Below, one piece after another: positions 1 through 11,502 of a stretch of DNA of 64,000 nucleotides. The DNA is from Protea cynaroides (taxonomy: Eukaryota; Streptophyta; Magnoliopsida; Proteales; Proteaceae): positions 44,260,699-44,324,698 of the forward strand of contig CM053272.1 in assembly GCA_028583415.1 (NCBI GenBank). The letters are read 5' to 3'. The notes under the pieces are model-generated. The model saw only the letters and a program-made list of their open reading frames with translations, was not told where the DNA came from and searched no databases. Numbering within the stretch: position 1 is the first letter of the stretch; every line of letters starts with the position of its first letter. The translations under genes were made by a program, and so were the position numbers.

Positions 1-2365
1 TTAGAATTAAACTAGGACTTTAATTGAAAAATGATCAGCACTGAGCTAAGTGACACTTAGACAGGCCTAGGTGACACCTAGACAACATAACCAAAACCGT
101 ACAATCTTCAGCAAAAAGAAAAACCAAAAAAGAAAAGAGAGAGAAAGAAAGAAAGAAAGGTCCTACAACCTATCAGCCCATGTCTGAACAATTGGAAGAA
201 AACAGAGTTGGCAACAGATAATGCAACAACATGCCTACAAATGTTAATAAAGTACAATAACGCTTCAACATATTAGATGGACAGCATGGAATGAGCAATT
301 GCTTCATTTGTTTCCAGCAGCAAATAATCCATAAATAAATAGAAAACAACTTAGCAAGTGTAGGATAACGTTGGTTTACCTAAAATAGGCCTTACCTGTT
401 TGAATATGGTACTTGTGCCAGATCCCTTATATCCAGCTAAAAGAAGCTTCTGAAGTGCTCTCTGCCCAAAGTAGTCCGGAACCACTCTGTTCACCAGATT
501 ATTAACATCTTCTTGAGAAGTATTTGAAGCCTTACAAGGAACTGGCAGCGATAGCAAAGCACAAAAAAGCTTTGTTCCAGACTGAAAAGTATTTAAATCA
601 ACTAATGAATGAATGTTTACAAAGAAGATTGAATCAGAATAAAAACATAGGAGAAAATAGCATATCAAAATACAGGCTGCACCTTGTCCCATATATGCCC
701 TTTCATATTCTTCTGACCCTCCTCTTGGTATGATCCATCCGCATCCACCCAAAAGTGCGGTTTTCCTGCACATTGTACTCCTGCCATCTGCAATGTTCGA
801 CAGATGGTGTTGATATTGAACTGTTTACTCAATGACAAATCAAATATCAGGAGAACTTAAGCGTGTGCAACACAAAACCTGAAGCATCCGAACTTCTACT
901 TTAGTAATCTCCCGATTATTTATAAGAATCCCCGCGTTTCCATTACTCGCATTTTGCATGATAGGACCCCCAGCCTTTAGTTCAGCTGTAATAATCCTGC
1001 TTGGCTTTTGTCCTTCCTGTTAAATTTATCCACAACATCAAGGTCAGCAATTATTCAACATAACAAAGAAAACTCAAACTCAAACGCGATGGAAGTAATG
1101 CTCACCTTTCCCCAAAGACCAGATACTTTATCATACCAATAACGTCCCGGTTTTAGCTTCTTTGGAGGGTTTGGGCAGCTCTGCAATAAGACCAGCTCCT
1201 CTTGACAAAGCTGCTTCCCATTCACATAAATAAGCTCCGGCTGCAGCTGATTTGCTTCACTTAATTTCTCAGCATTCATTATCTGTTGAATTTCCAACTG
1301 GCTAAGAAGCCGCTTAAGCATTCGAGAACATTTACCCAAGTTCCCTCTCTTTGACTCATCAATTGGAATTCCAATGCATGTAACACATTTCCTTCCTTCT
1401 GGCATCGATCCCATCGCCCTCAACACGCAGTTGCTGCAATACTTTGCATTGCACACGATGCAGACCTCCTTCTCTGTGAACCGATTTCCTTTATAGCAGC
1501 GATAACATGATCCCTTCCGCCCCTTTGTTATAGGCCCAATCTTTTCTTTGTTAACTTCTGCTTTGTCAGAGCTGCCTTCCTCATGAATTGTGCCGCTCGA
1601 TTCAATATCAACGAATGTTACCACTGAAGTTCTGTTGGCATGGCAAGGTGGCGCATCGTTGGCATCCTCACCGTTGCAAGAAGAAATCTCGGAAGACAGA
1701 AAATGCAAACAAGGAACTGACTCAATCGAGCTCCAATCTAGCGGATTTATATCATCTACAAAATCTAAACTCTCCTTGCAATCATTTGAAGATCCCACTA
1801 CACCTAAGCTTCCAGATAAGTCATTTGAGTCGTCATGGCTGTTAGAAAAACCCAACGTACCTGAACTCCCTATTCCACCAGATAACTCACAGTCACACGA
1901 ACGTTCATCAAGGCTATTCAAGAAACCGGACGCACCCGAGCCATCATCAATTACTTCTGACAAGTCACAAGATCCATCGTGACCATTTGAGAACCTTAAA
2001 GTGCCGGAGTTACTTAATTCATCAGACAATCGACAACTATAACCGTCTCTTCTTGGCGGCTCAAATGCAATGACGGAAGTTGGCGAGACATCAGAACCAC
2101 GGATTAGCTCTTTGGACAATTTCTCGTTCAGAAGATCTCGTGCAAGGAGTGGCTGGACAACCGGCAAGGACACTTTATCGGACACTGAACTAGGGGCGAC
2201 CACCGCAGCAGTCGGAATCCGTTTAATGTCGATAGGAACAGCTCGGGGAATATCATATGAGACAGGAGGGCCATTGTACTCCATAGCAAACGAGTACTCG
2301 ATGTTATCCTCCTTCACAAGAACCGGAGCCCCAACAGGCAACATACTGCTCAGAAACCCCTTCAT
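1..2365 (-). CDS. XLG1: Extra-large GTP-binding protein (XLG1 type), 5' four exons, partial
   Basis: Plant-specific atypical G-alpha subunit that works with G-beta/gamma at the plasma membrane and nucleus in immunity and growth signalling. I see four coding exons with GT-AG junctions: 2365-1106, 1016-879, 787-683 and 581-396, all joined in phase 0 and giving 563 residues. The ATG at 2365 is used; the codon two before it is GTG. The N-terminus (EYNGPPVSYDIPRAVPI) and a cysteine-rich block at residues 287-331 (CYRCYKG...CIVC...YCSNC...CVTC) are XLG hallmarks. The last visible exon ends in a P-loop with GSGTST at about residues 553-558, where canonical G-alpha has GKST; the Thr in place of Lys is normal for XLGs. 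The Ras-like remainder lies beyond the left edge, and positions 1-395 look like intron. XLG1 rather than XLG2/3 is inferred from close similarity around MAGVQCAGKPHFWV. Confidence 0.93.
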
Positions 2366-3236
2366 TTCCACAAACCCTTATCCCCAAATTCCGAAAAATC
2401 CACAGAAACGGATCAGCATGGAAGGAAGCTCCGAGCTTTTCCGGTTCTCTAATAACCAAAGTTCAAAGAAGAAAAGGAGCATTTTCCATTACTTACAGAG
2501 AAGAGAACCTTGAGCTAAACCTAACCCAGATGACTTTAGGTATACCCATCCATGATGAAATAGAGTTGTCCGTGAAAATGAAACAGGAAGAAAAGTATAT
2601 TGCAAGTAAAATAGGATAAGAGTCACCTCATTTACCAGTGAAGACTAAAAACGGGAGTCGATCTTTTTGTGCTCCACCTCGTTGATCGATACATTTTGCG
2701 TTTCTTGTGTGTGAAAGGGGAAGGTACTCGAGGGCTTTTGAGCACCCCAGAATTGAGGGAAGAGAAGCAAAAAGAGAGTAGATGAAGGAAAACCAGCACA
2801 AGGATGGTGTTTAGCCATTCAGAGTGGAATCTACCCTTTCTTTTTTTCTTTTTTTTTTCTTTTTTTTTTTTTTCTTTTGATTAAATTATGGATGGGAATC
2901 AAGGCTGAGGCGGGTGAGATGTCGGAATAAGTAGGTTTTGTCTTCACTTTCTTTGGAGTCCCTGTCGGAAACTCAGAGATTCGAAGTGTCGCTGTCAATC
3001 TTAGCTACACGCTTACTATTCTACGCCGCCGTGGTCTGCGATTTGAAGTATAAACGCCCAATTTCTTCTTCCTTTCTTCCTTGTAATTTTTTAATTAAAA
3101 CGCCCATTGATTTAGTTCACCGTATTGAAACCGATATGATATCGGTATTGATATCAGATAAAAATATCGATCATAAGTTGATCGATATCGGATACATATC
3201 TGTCAATATTGGCTTGTGTCAGCCACATGTCTGTCG
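2366..3236 (-). other. XLG1 5' leader and upstream region
   Basis: This is upstream of the XLG1 start codon on the minus strand. No convincing TATA box is visible and the transcription start cannot be fixed. A long T/C-rich run on the plus strand (about 2838-2878) lies in the distal part. Around 3120-3240 begins a stretch rich in GATATCGAT-like words, which recurs after the MITE at 3525-3590 and elsewhere in the window. Confidence 0.4.
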
Positions 3237-3245
3237 ATATCAATC

Positions 3246-3479
3246 GGATCCAAATCGTCCCCTCCCTGAGATTCTGGAGGAGGGGCGGCGACCCCACTGG
3301 ATGGTCGCCATGTGGGGGTCGGATGAATCCAGCCCCTCCGTTCAAGTCGACAAGTCGAGCCGACAAGAGAGTGTCAGCTCAAACGGAGGGATCGGATTCA
3401 TTCGACCCCCACATGGCGATCATCTAGTGGAGTCGCCGCATCTCCTCCCTGAAGTCTAGGGATGAGACAATTTGGTTCC
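3246..3479. mobile_element. Foldback MITE, Mutator-type, copy 1
   Basis: This is a 234-bp element that is almost entirely an inverted repeat. It starts GGATCCAAATCGTCCCCTCC and ends with its complement, GAGACAATTTGGTTCC. It is flanked by ATATCAATC (3237-3245) and ATATCAACC (3480-3488), a 9-bp target duplication with one mismatch. The centre carries a second stem of GTCGAC and CGGAGGG words. The 9-bp duplication is the Mutator-superfamily signature. No coding capacity. Confidence 0.85.
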
Positions 3480-3920
3480 ATATCAACCTGTATTGTTCAT
3501 ATTACGGCTGTTATATTGTTTCAGTAAAATAATATTGTATCTGTCAAATATCTATATCGATCACAATCGATATTAATATGAATCGACTCATATGACATCA
3601 GTTACCTAAAACCATAAGGGACCATCGCGTATGGGCATGACAAATGGATTTTTTTAATTTCTATTTTTGGTAAAGACAATCAATTGAAAAAAAAAAAAAA
3701 AAAGTAGAAAATCAAATCAATACAGAAAATGTACAGAATACCTCGTACATCAACATTAGAATGGAATTTGCTTGATTGTGGAGATTATTCTAAATTTCTA
3801 TGGTTTTAAATAATAAAAGTGGACCCAGTTTTTTTTTTTTTCTTTTTTTTTACACATGATCAAGAGGAATGCTTTCATCTTGGGCTTGTGTGGATGCTAG
3901 ATTGGATCTAGGAATAACTT

Positions 3921-4163
3921 GTATGGAAATCGTCTCTTGCTTGAGTTTGGGCGGGAGACTTCGTAGCCCGGAAGGATGGCTGTCACATAGCTCTTGGGTG
4001 GATCCGAGCCCTCCATCCGAGCCGACACCCGAGCCGACAAACTGAGCCGACAGGGGTGTCGGCTCGGATGGAGGTCTCGGATCCATCCGAGAGCCAGGTG
4101 GCGGCCATCCATCCGAACCGCCAAGTCTCCCGCCCAAACTCAGGCGGGAGAGGATGTGGATCC
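3921..4163. mobile_element. Foldback MITE, Mutator-type, copy 2
   Basis: This is a 243-bp inverted-repeat element. The left end reads GTATGGAAATCGTCTC and the right end GAGAGGATGTGGATCC. It is flanked by a perfect 9-bp duplication GAATAACTT (3912-3920 and 4164-4172). The two arms carry TTGGGCGGGAGACTT and its complement and a central GTCGGCTC stem. Same family as the element at 3246. Confidence 0.87.
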
Positions 4164-4172
4164 GAATAACTT

Positions 4173-5503
4173 GGGGTAATAGTTAGGAATTTGTTCAATC
4201 AATTATACAAATCATAATTCATAGTTTTTGTTAACAACTTTCACCTACAGGGAGGGAAAACTTTATTCAGTTTCACAAAAATTCAATATACTTTCTATCA
4301 TTGATTTTTAGAACTTGACTAACCATCAAACGAAGAAAGTGGGTTCAAGTCGTCTATTGTTGTTGGAGTTTCAATATGCATATCAATACATTAGTATGCA
4401 CACGGGTAAATTCTAATCATTGAATCATGATTAGAGAAATAGACAACAGGAGAAGTTTTTTTTTTCCAAAAAAAATGACAGGTTTTGAATTTCCCCCCTT
4501 CTTCTTTCTAATTTAATTGACCTATAGGACGTATAGTATGAGTCTCACACCCTATAGATAGAGATGGATCACAGGGAGGTGAGCCACGTCTATTTTTTAT
4601 GTAGGACCACTTAAACATTTTGTACTTCAAAGAAGCAGCATTTTGATCAATGATCCGGTGGATCAAAATATTTCTCGTCCTGCGTTGGTCGGGTATTCGT
4701 ATCTGTCACTACAAATGTCGATACAGTTGGCTGTATCAATCGATCCAATCCGAACCCCTAAGTGTCGAAAATAATTGACATTATGAAGATCTTTTTCCCC
4801 TTGCAACACATGCAGCTCTAGAGTTGTAGGGACACAGTAATGGTAAAACAGAACCACACCAAGTTAAGAGGAAAAAAATCGTCTCCAATCGCTGGATTGG
4901 CAATTGGAGCCTCCAGTCATTGGAGACGATTTGGACTCAGTTAAGATGCATATACCCTCCATAATTTAGGTCAGTCCGAAGTCCGGACCATACCGACAGC
5001 CCAGTTTCTCTAACGTGTCATTTTAAGCCAAGCCCAGCGCATACTTAAGCCCAGCCCATACTTATCTTCTTTGTCAAGTTGAAATGAAGATGAGTGAGAA
5101 TAATTTAGAATAAAAATTTGTATAACAGTGTTTGTATGATTAAATTAAAATCTTCTCAAGTATGATTATTCAACTTAATTCAATAAATTATTTATTTTTC
5201 TAGTCAAGTCAAGAAACGTGGCTGAAAATTTTAAAGTAAAATATAATAAAGATAAAAAAAATTTCTACAGTATCTCCCAGCTAAAGGATTCCATTGTCAT
5301 TCACTCTAAAAAAAAAGGCATAAAACCCTAAATAAAAAATGTCACTTTTCTATCAGTCACGCCAGTCGTGCCTCTCCAACCATAGAGACGATTTGGATCC
5401 TAAAACCCCAATCCTCTTGTACAAATTTCCATAATATTCCATACCCCATCCAAGATTTATTAATATAATGATAAAGTTTTACGAGTTAAATTTTTTTTGG
5501 TAA
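4173..5503. other. AT-rich intergenic stretch
   Basis: I see no gene here. The stretch contains poly-A/T runs and one short palindrome (4876-4932, listed separately). A lone half-motif, GAGACGATTTGGATCC, near 5384-5399 looks like a single surviving end of the same MITE family. Confidence 0.4.
4876..4932. repeat. 57-bp palindrome with MITE-family ends
   Basis: This is a short near-perfect hairpin running from AAATCGTCTCCAATCG to ATTGGAGACGATTT. The ends are the same AAATCGTCTCC / GGAGACGATTT words that terminate the larger foldback elements, so this is probably a highly reduced derivative. No target duplication is evident. Confidence 0.6.
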
Positions 5504-5512
5504 TAAGTTATA

Positions 5513-5755
5513 GGATATGCATTCTTTCTTTCTAGTGGTTCTGGGAGGATAGTGGCAATCTATCCTGGATGGTCGTCAAGTGACTTTCGGTGAATCCAAG
5601 ACCCACGTTCGAGTCGACACCCAGTCGACAAGCCGAGTCGACGGGGGGTGTCGGCTCAAACGTGGATCTCGGATTCACCCGAGAGCCACGTGACGGCCAT
5701 CGGAGATGGGTTGCCGCGTCCTCCCAGAATCACTGGGAGGAGACGATATGAATCC
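5513..5755. mobile_element. Foldback MITE, Mutator-type, copy 3
   Basis: This is a 243-bp inverted-repeat element ending GGAGACGATATGAATCC. It is flanked by TAAGTTATA (5504-5512) and TAAGTTTTA (5756-5764), a 9-bp duplication with one mismatch. The arms carry GTGGTTCTGGGAGGA / TCCCAGAATCACT and a CACGTGG word. The left end is the more degraded one. Confidence 0.83.
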
Positions 5756-5764
5756 TAAGTTTTA

Positions 5765-6274
5765 TGAGTTAATTACACAATCATTGTTTGTAACGAATTA
5801 ATTAAGGATATAAAAGTTGGATGAGGTAACAACTTTGATCATTGGGATATTTACGAAATGATCTAAATTGGTTGTGTCAAAATTGAGCCTTAAATTCAAA
5901 CATTTACCCTCGTTTGTATATCCATGCACCCCTTAAGTGCTCCAAGCATACATTGTTAGGCTACAATCTTCAATGCACTATCGGCAAATCGGCCTTTAGT
6001 TTATTGGTCCACAAAATTTTAATCCCGTCCAATCTACCATATGTTGGATATCGTATATAAATACCATGAAACCTTAACCCTTCATTTAGTTTCATTTTCC
6101 CTTTCCTTCCCTTCTAACAAGAAAAGAACCCTTAGGGATATGATCTGGAAAAACAAACCTCAAATGGAGAAGAAGACGAAGAATCATAGATGATATAGAG
6201 GGAGAGAAAAAAAAAGGAAAAAGCTAGCGGATAAACAAGTAACCTAAACATATATAACTCAATATCTCGTTCCT
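5765..6274. other. Intergenic, no feature seen
   Basis: AT-rich sequence with a purine-rich patch near 6200-6225. No open frame, RNA gene or repeat end is recognisable. Confidence 0.3.
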
Positions 6275-6283
6275 TCAATTATG

Positions 6284-6506
6284 GGGTTCAAATTGTCTCC
6301 TCAGGGAGGAGACGCGGCGACCCACTGGATGGTCGCCATGTGGAGGTTGGATGAATCCGACCCCTCCGTTCGAGTCGACACTCTCTTATTGGCTCGGCTT
6401 GTCGACTCAAACGGAGGGGTCGGATTCATCCGACCTCAGTATGGCAACCACCCAATGGGGTCGCCGCCCCTCCTCTTGAATCTCAGGGAGGAGACAATTT
6501 GGATCC
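6284..6506. mobile_element. Foldback MITE, Mutator-type, copy 4
   Basis: This is a 223-bp element bounded by GGGTTCAAATTGTCTCC and GGAGACAATTTGGATCC. It is flanked by a perfect 9-bp target duplication TCAATTATG (6275-6283 and 6507-6515), the cleanest example in the window. Its interior closely matches copy 1 at 3246 (shared GTCGGATGAATCC and CCCTCCGTTC words), so these two are the closest relatives. Confidence 0.9.
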
Positions 6507-6831
6507 TCAATTATGACCATCAATTAAAGTGACAATTAGATCCAGCGGATATTATTAAAACTTACAAATCCAATGGTTGCAAATCGATTGTGTATATGAC
6601 AACGAATTTTTATCCAAAAAAAAAATCAATTAAATATATATACACATGGACATCAAGGAGCAATTGGATCCAACAATTTTCCCCAAACACATCAAGGATT
6701 GATGTGATCAATCTTTTCATCACATAGTGACCATCTAGATTGTAATATAGGAGACTCCATATATTAAGCATCTTCGTTAAGCTTAAGCATATGACTCATC
6801 ATGTATTAAATATTCTTATGGTGTTTATAGT

Positions 6832-7772
6832 TGATATGGGAGGATACGCCTCCCCCAATCGGATCTCAACACATATATATTAAAATCCGAACAAAGAAGG
6901 CCCCACTCTCATCACCAACCATAGAGGGTCGACAAAAAAGTGATTCATGATGAACCGGAACCGCCAATGAGAATAATGAAGAACCTAGGGGTCTCGCTAT
7001 CACAAAGGCCTCGAAATTTCACTCATACACTCATTGGAGCCTCACGGCCATAGGGTCCTTAAAGCCTCACTGAAGTAGGGGCCTCGGAGCATCACAGAAG
7101 TAAGGACCTCGAAGTCTCGTTAGAATTGAAGCGCCAACATCACACCAACATGGAGGCCTCGGAACCTCGGCATTATGGGTGGCCTCGATGGCTTCTCTGG
7201 GATAGTGACCTCGACAACTCTTCAACGCAGAAGTATCGGCACCTCCCCAAACGGACCTCGTCATGTAGAATCACTTGCTACATGCCAGCGGTACTGTAAC
7301 GTATGAGTGTGGTCCATTCGTATAAATTTAAAGATCAAACTCCCCCCAGATATCCGTTAAGGGAAAGTCAATAGAATCCTGAGAAGGAGATCCCACTGTC
7401 CGATGACTTAGCAAAAGATCACTTGATCACCAAATCAATGGGCGTAAATCATACTACAGGGAGGACATTACGCCATAATAGGAGACATGTATAGCTCCCA
7501 CATCCAAGTCACTCCCAACTTATAAATAGAGAAAGCATACCCAGGTAAAAACACAGACATTTTCTAACATTCGAGCTCAGAGCAAGCTAGCTACCCGAAT
7601 CTCCTTAATTCATAGGGATAGTCTTTCTTATCTATCCCATATTGCTTGTCCCTGACTTAGGTGTCGGAGTGGCCAAATGATGTCCCCACCCGACCATCAT
7701 TACAGTGTCCGTTCTTCCTTCTTGCAGGAACTACAAGCGAGCTAAAGACCAATCCAGTTTGGGACGACAACA
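6832..7772 (+). mobile_element. LTR of a Ty3/Gypsy (Tat/Ogre-like) element
   Basis: The stretch begins TGATATGGGAGG and ends GACAACA, followed directly by GTTTGGCGCCGTCTGTG, the leader sequence typical after 5' LTRs of plant Tat-lineage Gypsy elements. A TATAAATAG box lies near 7520 and a GACTTAGGTGTCGGAGTGG word near 7654. The length would be 941 bp. No matching 3' LTR exists in the window, so the left boundary is an estimate. Confidence 0.65.
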
Positions 7773-8990
7773 GTTTGGCGCCGTCTGTGTGAAAGGTGTA
7801 GAAGTTTGTGTATCTGGCGAAATCAATGTCACAGATTGAAACCAGATCCCGAAAAAGACTGAACAATCAACCATCCGTCAACAGAAATTCCTGGAGGAAC
7901 ATTCCTCCAAGGGCAAACCCTCCAAGGGGCGTACCTCCTCCAGAGAGAATCCCTGGAGCAAATTTAGCCTTGCGAGGCTCTATCTTGAAGTCGTGCTTGC
8001 GAGCACGCACTCCCCCTTAGCCTTGCGAGGCTCTATCTTGAAGTCGTGCTTGCGAGTACGCACCTTAGTCTTGCGAGACTATCTTACACTCTACTCCCTG
8101 AGAGCCACATCCTACTCCCTGAGAGCCACACTTTACTCCCTGAGAGCCACACTTTACTCCTTGAGAGCCACACTCTACTCCCTGAGAGACATACCCTAGC
8201 CCCTGAGGTTATCTAATCCACCCAAAAACGAACTACGTTGTACCTGATTTCCAGGACCTCTGGAATACGTAGGCAACTAGGAGGACTCTCCAAGTACGGT
8301 ACCCATCTTAGTATCCTTAGGTCCCCCACATCCATATCCATTTCCAAATTCATCTTCACTTCAATCCATATTTAGGCTATCTCTAGATTCAATCTCAATC
8401 ATCATCAAGCATAAACTTCAACATGAAAAAATTGAATCTAAGAAAGCTTAATCATAATCCACATCCATAAACTTTAATCACTTTCCGTTTCGAACTACGT
8501 TTTTGGACTTGATTTCCAGGATTGGAATACGTAGGAAATTTGAGACGTTTTGGGCATCTCAGATTCAGTCTATCACCGAACCATCTTTGGTTCGGTTCAT
8601 TGTATATTATTTTATTTGTTTTCTTACTTCGAGAACATGCTTGGCTGAACTTAAGCTAGAAGAACTTAGAAACTTGGCATAGGATCCCCCATGAGCCCTA
8701 GTCATCATCCATTGATCATGAACAGTCAGAACCATAGAGTTTAAGGAAAGAATAATCACATAGGAGGCCGATTTTCGGATCAGACCGTTTTGGGTGCCTA
8801 ACACCTTCCCAAACTGTACCTTGAACGCTTACCCATTCTCTGATAGACCAAAGCCAATATGTTGGGTCATGAGTCAATAGAAGTCTTATCTCAGAATGAT
8901 GCTACATTTTAGGTCCTAGACCTTAATCTAGGTGGCGACTCGAAATCATTTTATCGTCCATTTAGCATGGGTAGACATTTGTCCTCACAG
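7773..8990 (+). mobile_element. Decayed internal region of the Gypsy element
   Basis: The region follows the LTR and its GGCGCCGTC leader. A short frame near 7826-8020 (MSQIETRSRKRL, then a Pro/Arg-rich stretch) resembles the gag N-terminus of Tat elements. Later words such as GGAATACGTAGGCAAC (about 8262), a second GGAATACGTAGG near 8525 and GGTGGCGACTCGAAATC near 8932 are typical of these leaders. No pol domain is readable. Confidence 0.55.
7965..8210 (+). repeat. Two adjacent tandem repeat arrays
   Basis: The first array has about 2.3 copies of a 48-53 bp unit starting TTAGCCTTGCGAGGCTC (at about 7964, 8017 and 8065). It is followed at about 8091-8200 by five to six copies of a 21-bp unit, TACTCCCTGAGAGCCACACTT, with few mismatches. 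Both lie inside the Gypsy remnant. The first unit contains the short palindrome GCCTTGCGAGGC. Confidence 0.85.
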
Positions 8991-11066
8991 TGGCATTGTT
9001 AAGTTTTGATCAAATAAATATTTGTGGGTGTCATGTGAAGATTGGATGGAATCCGCCAAAGTGGTACACTCAGTTCCAACATGGTGATCCTCAAATCCCA
9101 AATTTGTGCATTTACATATACAATAAAGAATATATTTTAATACACTGTTCTCCATGGTGTGAAAAGCAGCTAAGAAAGACAGTGTTAACCCAAAGGTGGC
9201 ATTGTCAAAGTTAAAGGTAAGTTCATGCACATGAGTTGAAAGGGTTTTGACTTTAGGGGGTCTCATTAATCCAAAGGTGGTGGGATTTTCGAGAGTCATT
9301 ATTCTTTCGTAGTTATTGCACAGAAACTGAGAAGACCACTGCATGTTTATCCCAAAGGAGAATGTGTTGTTAGTTAACTCTTGGAAAATGATATTTATTT
9401 GCATGAAAAGTTTATATGGTTATTGCAAGTAAAGGGTATGTGTGTGCATCTTCAGTTGTTTGATACTGTATTTAAACTCATACACTGATGTGTTCATCCA
9501 AGTATGACTGTCTCAAAGAATGTTTTGATATCTATCTTTTTCTCTTCCTGAGATAAAGAATAAAATTTATTATGAAAAGGTTGGAGACTAGTCTAGGATC
9601 GTTTGACCCAGATGTATCTTTCATTGTAGTTTACATAAGTTGTGAGGTATTCTACTATTGAGGTTATGTGTAGCAGTATTAAGATGAGAAATATTACGAA
9701 GAGATTATCTAAGAAAAATCCAAAGGATAAGAATAATATTTTAGAGGGGGTCGGAAGATAGTTTATTAACCTATCTCTCTAGTACCAGTTATGCTGAAAA
9801 TGGTAATATGAGGAAGTATTTTTGGGAGCTATCAACTATCACTGAAAAGCTCAAGGACAATGAGACCAATGTAATTGATATATTAAAATTTTCATTTCTT
9901 GCTAGAAAATATATTCAGATCTAGGTGGCTTACATTACCAAAGGGGAGAAATAACTAGTGATAAGATTGTTGTTTGGGTAACTCCAAGGTGGATTACTCA
10001 AAGATGGGTAGATTAATCAAAGATAGGTGGTTTGACTAAATATTGTTAAGCTGATAAGCATATCTTGAAAATGATAACGATTCTAGGACTCCCAAGGTAT
10101 TTGGGGTAGGAGGGTCTTGAAGACTGTTGGCTTGAATATTGTAAAGTTTCTTTTACATTCAAATGTTTTTTCTGCTCTTGATTTTACTTCGTTTTATGTT
10201 TATTGTTTGACTTAACATATTGTTCTCATATTAAAATGTAATGATATTATTTGAAATATCGGAATGTAAAGTTTTTCTTTTCAATTAAATTGAAAGAAAT
10301 TATGCTTATGATGTTGTAAGGTAAATGACTGCATGTAATGTTGATCGTATTTATTATGTGATGTGGTGAATTATTTTTCATGTTTGACTGTGTAATCTTA
10401 GGTTTGACTAGTTGTACCAGTCATAGTTGATCTCTAGGGCAATGTAGAGACAGGTTAAAAAGGTTTTCTTGGAATGGTTGAAAATGTTTTGTCTGTGGGA
10501 GTCTTTAGATTCTCTTCGTCAGTGGGAGTATATAGATCTGCTTTGTTAGTGGGAGATCTGGTAATTGATGATTTATCTGTAATTGATTGTTCTGCCTGTG
10601 GTTTAATGGGCAGGATTATTGGTGAGCATTTATTGCTTGTATGTATTTTTGATTATTTAAGACATGTCAAAATTGCAAGGTGGTATTTAGCCAAAGAATA
10701 CGATATTTAGCCAAAAAAGACAGTAAGCCAAAGTATGATATTAGTCCAAACTGGAGGCGATTTGCCTATATAAGTTGGATAATATCAAAGTGCGTTGACC
10801 TATAAGGATTTTAAGGTAACATGATCGTGGTAATTCGATCATTGGACTCAAGTATTCATCTCAAAGTGATTTATGTCATTAAGTAGACCTCTGTATGTGA
10901 CTGACAGAAGGGGGTACACCGGATGTGTAGGAGTACTTTTCGCTGTTGTTCGACATTGATAGGCTTGATGACTAGATCAAAGTAAAGGATGGTTTTGGTG
11001 TAATTGATTCCATGGCCACATTGGATCAATGGTAAATTTATAATTAATATAGCCCAAGTGAGAGAT
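8991..11066 (+). mobile_element. Probable decayed internal region preceding a Copia-type LTR
   Basis: There is no long open frame. The last bases, GCCCAAGTGAGAGAT (about 11052-11066), look like the polypurine tract that precedes Copia 3' LTRs. The stretch is therefore probably the remains of that element, although nothing in it can be translated into a recognisable domain. Confidence 0.35.
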
Positions 11067-11502
11067 TGTAAGATATTTTTATGGGCTAAATTAATTATAA
11101 GGTTAATTGGTTCAGTGGGAGTCTAGTTACAGGTAAACCGATTTAAGTATGATTAGAGATTGACCAACCTGGTCCACTGTGGGACTGGTCCAGGGTTGGG
11201 GGTGGTATTATAAATACCAATGGCTAGAGTCCCCACAACCACGGTGTTATTTTCTTCTCCTGTTCCCATACGCAGAGAGAAGGTCAAGGGATCCCGACAA
11301 GCTATGGAAGACTTTGATCCAAGCATTCTAAGCATTCAAACCAAAGGAAAACGGTCGAAAATCAATCTGCAGCAAGAGGTATGTCTTAATCATATCTTTT
11401 CAATACCCATTGTATTATAGTAATCTGTGTGACGTGTTCTTTAGGGTTTGTGGGAAATCCCAATGGAAAAACTCAAAGAGGATCTATGTAAAATTTCTTA
11501 CA
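11067..11502 (+). mobile_element. Copia-type 3' LTR or solo remnant
   Basis: The stretch starts TGTAAGATATTTTTATGGGC right after an AAGTGAGAGAT purine tract and ends AAATTTCTTACA. The terminal TGTAAGA/TCTTACA pair is the short inverted repeat expected of an LTR. A TATTATAAATACC box lies near 11208, followed by a plausible leader. The length is 436 bp. No 5' partner is visible, so target duplication cannot be checked. Confidence 0.6.

Noticed and set aside
2070..2513. 147-residue plus-strand frame
   Set aside because: Antisense shadow of XLG1 exon 1, whose protein is clearly conserved on the minus strand.
3850..4137. Arg/Pro-rich frame of 95 residues
   Set aside because: Coincides with the inverted-repeat MITE at 3921; the GC-rich palindrome leaves both strands open.
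7965..8210. CRISPR-like spaced repeats
   Set aside because: The units are contiguous tandem repeats without unique spacers, and the genome is a plant nuclear one.
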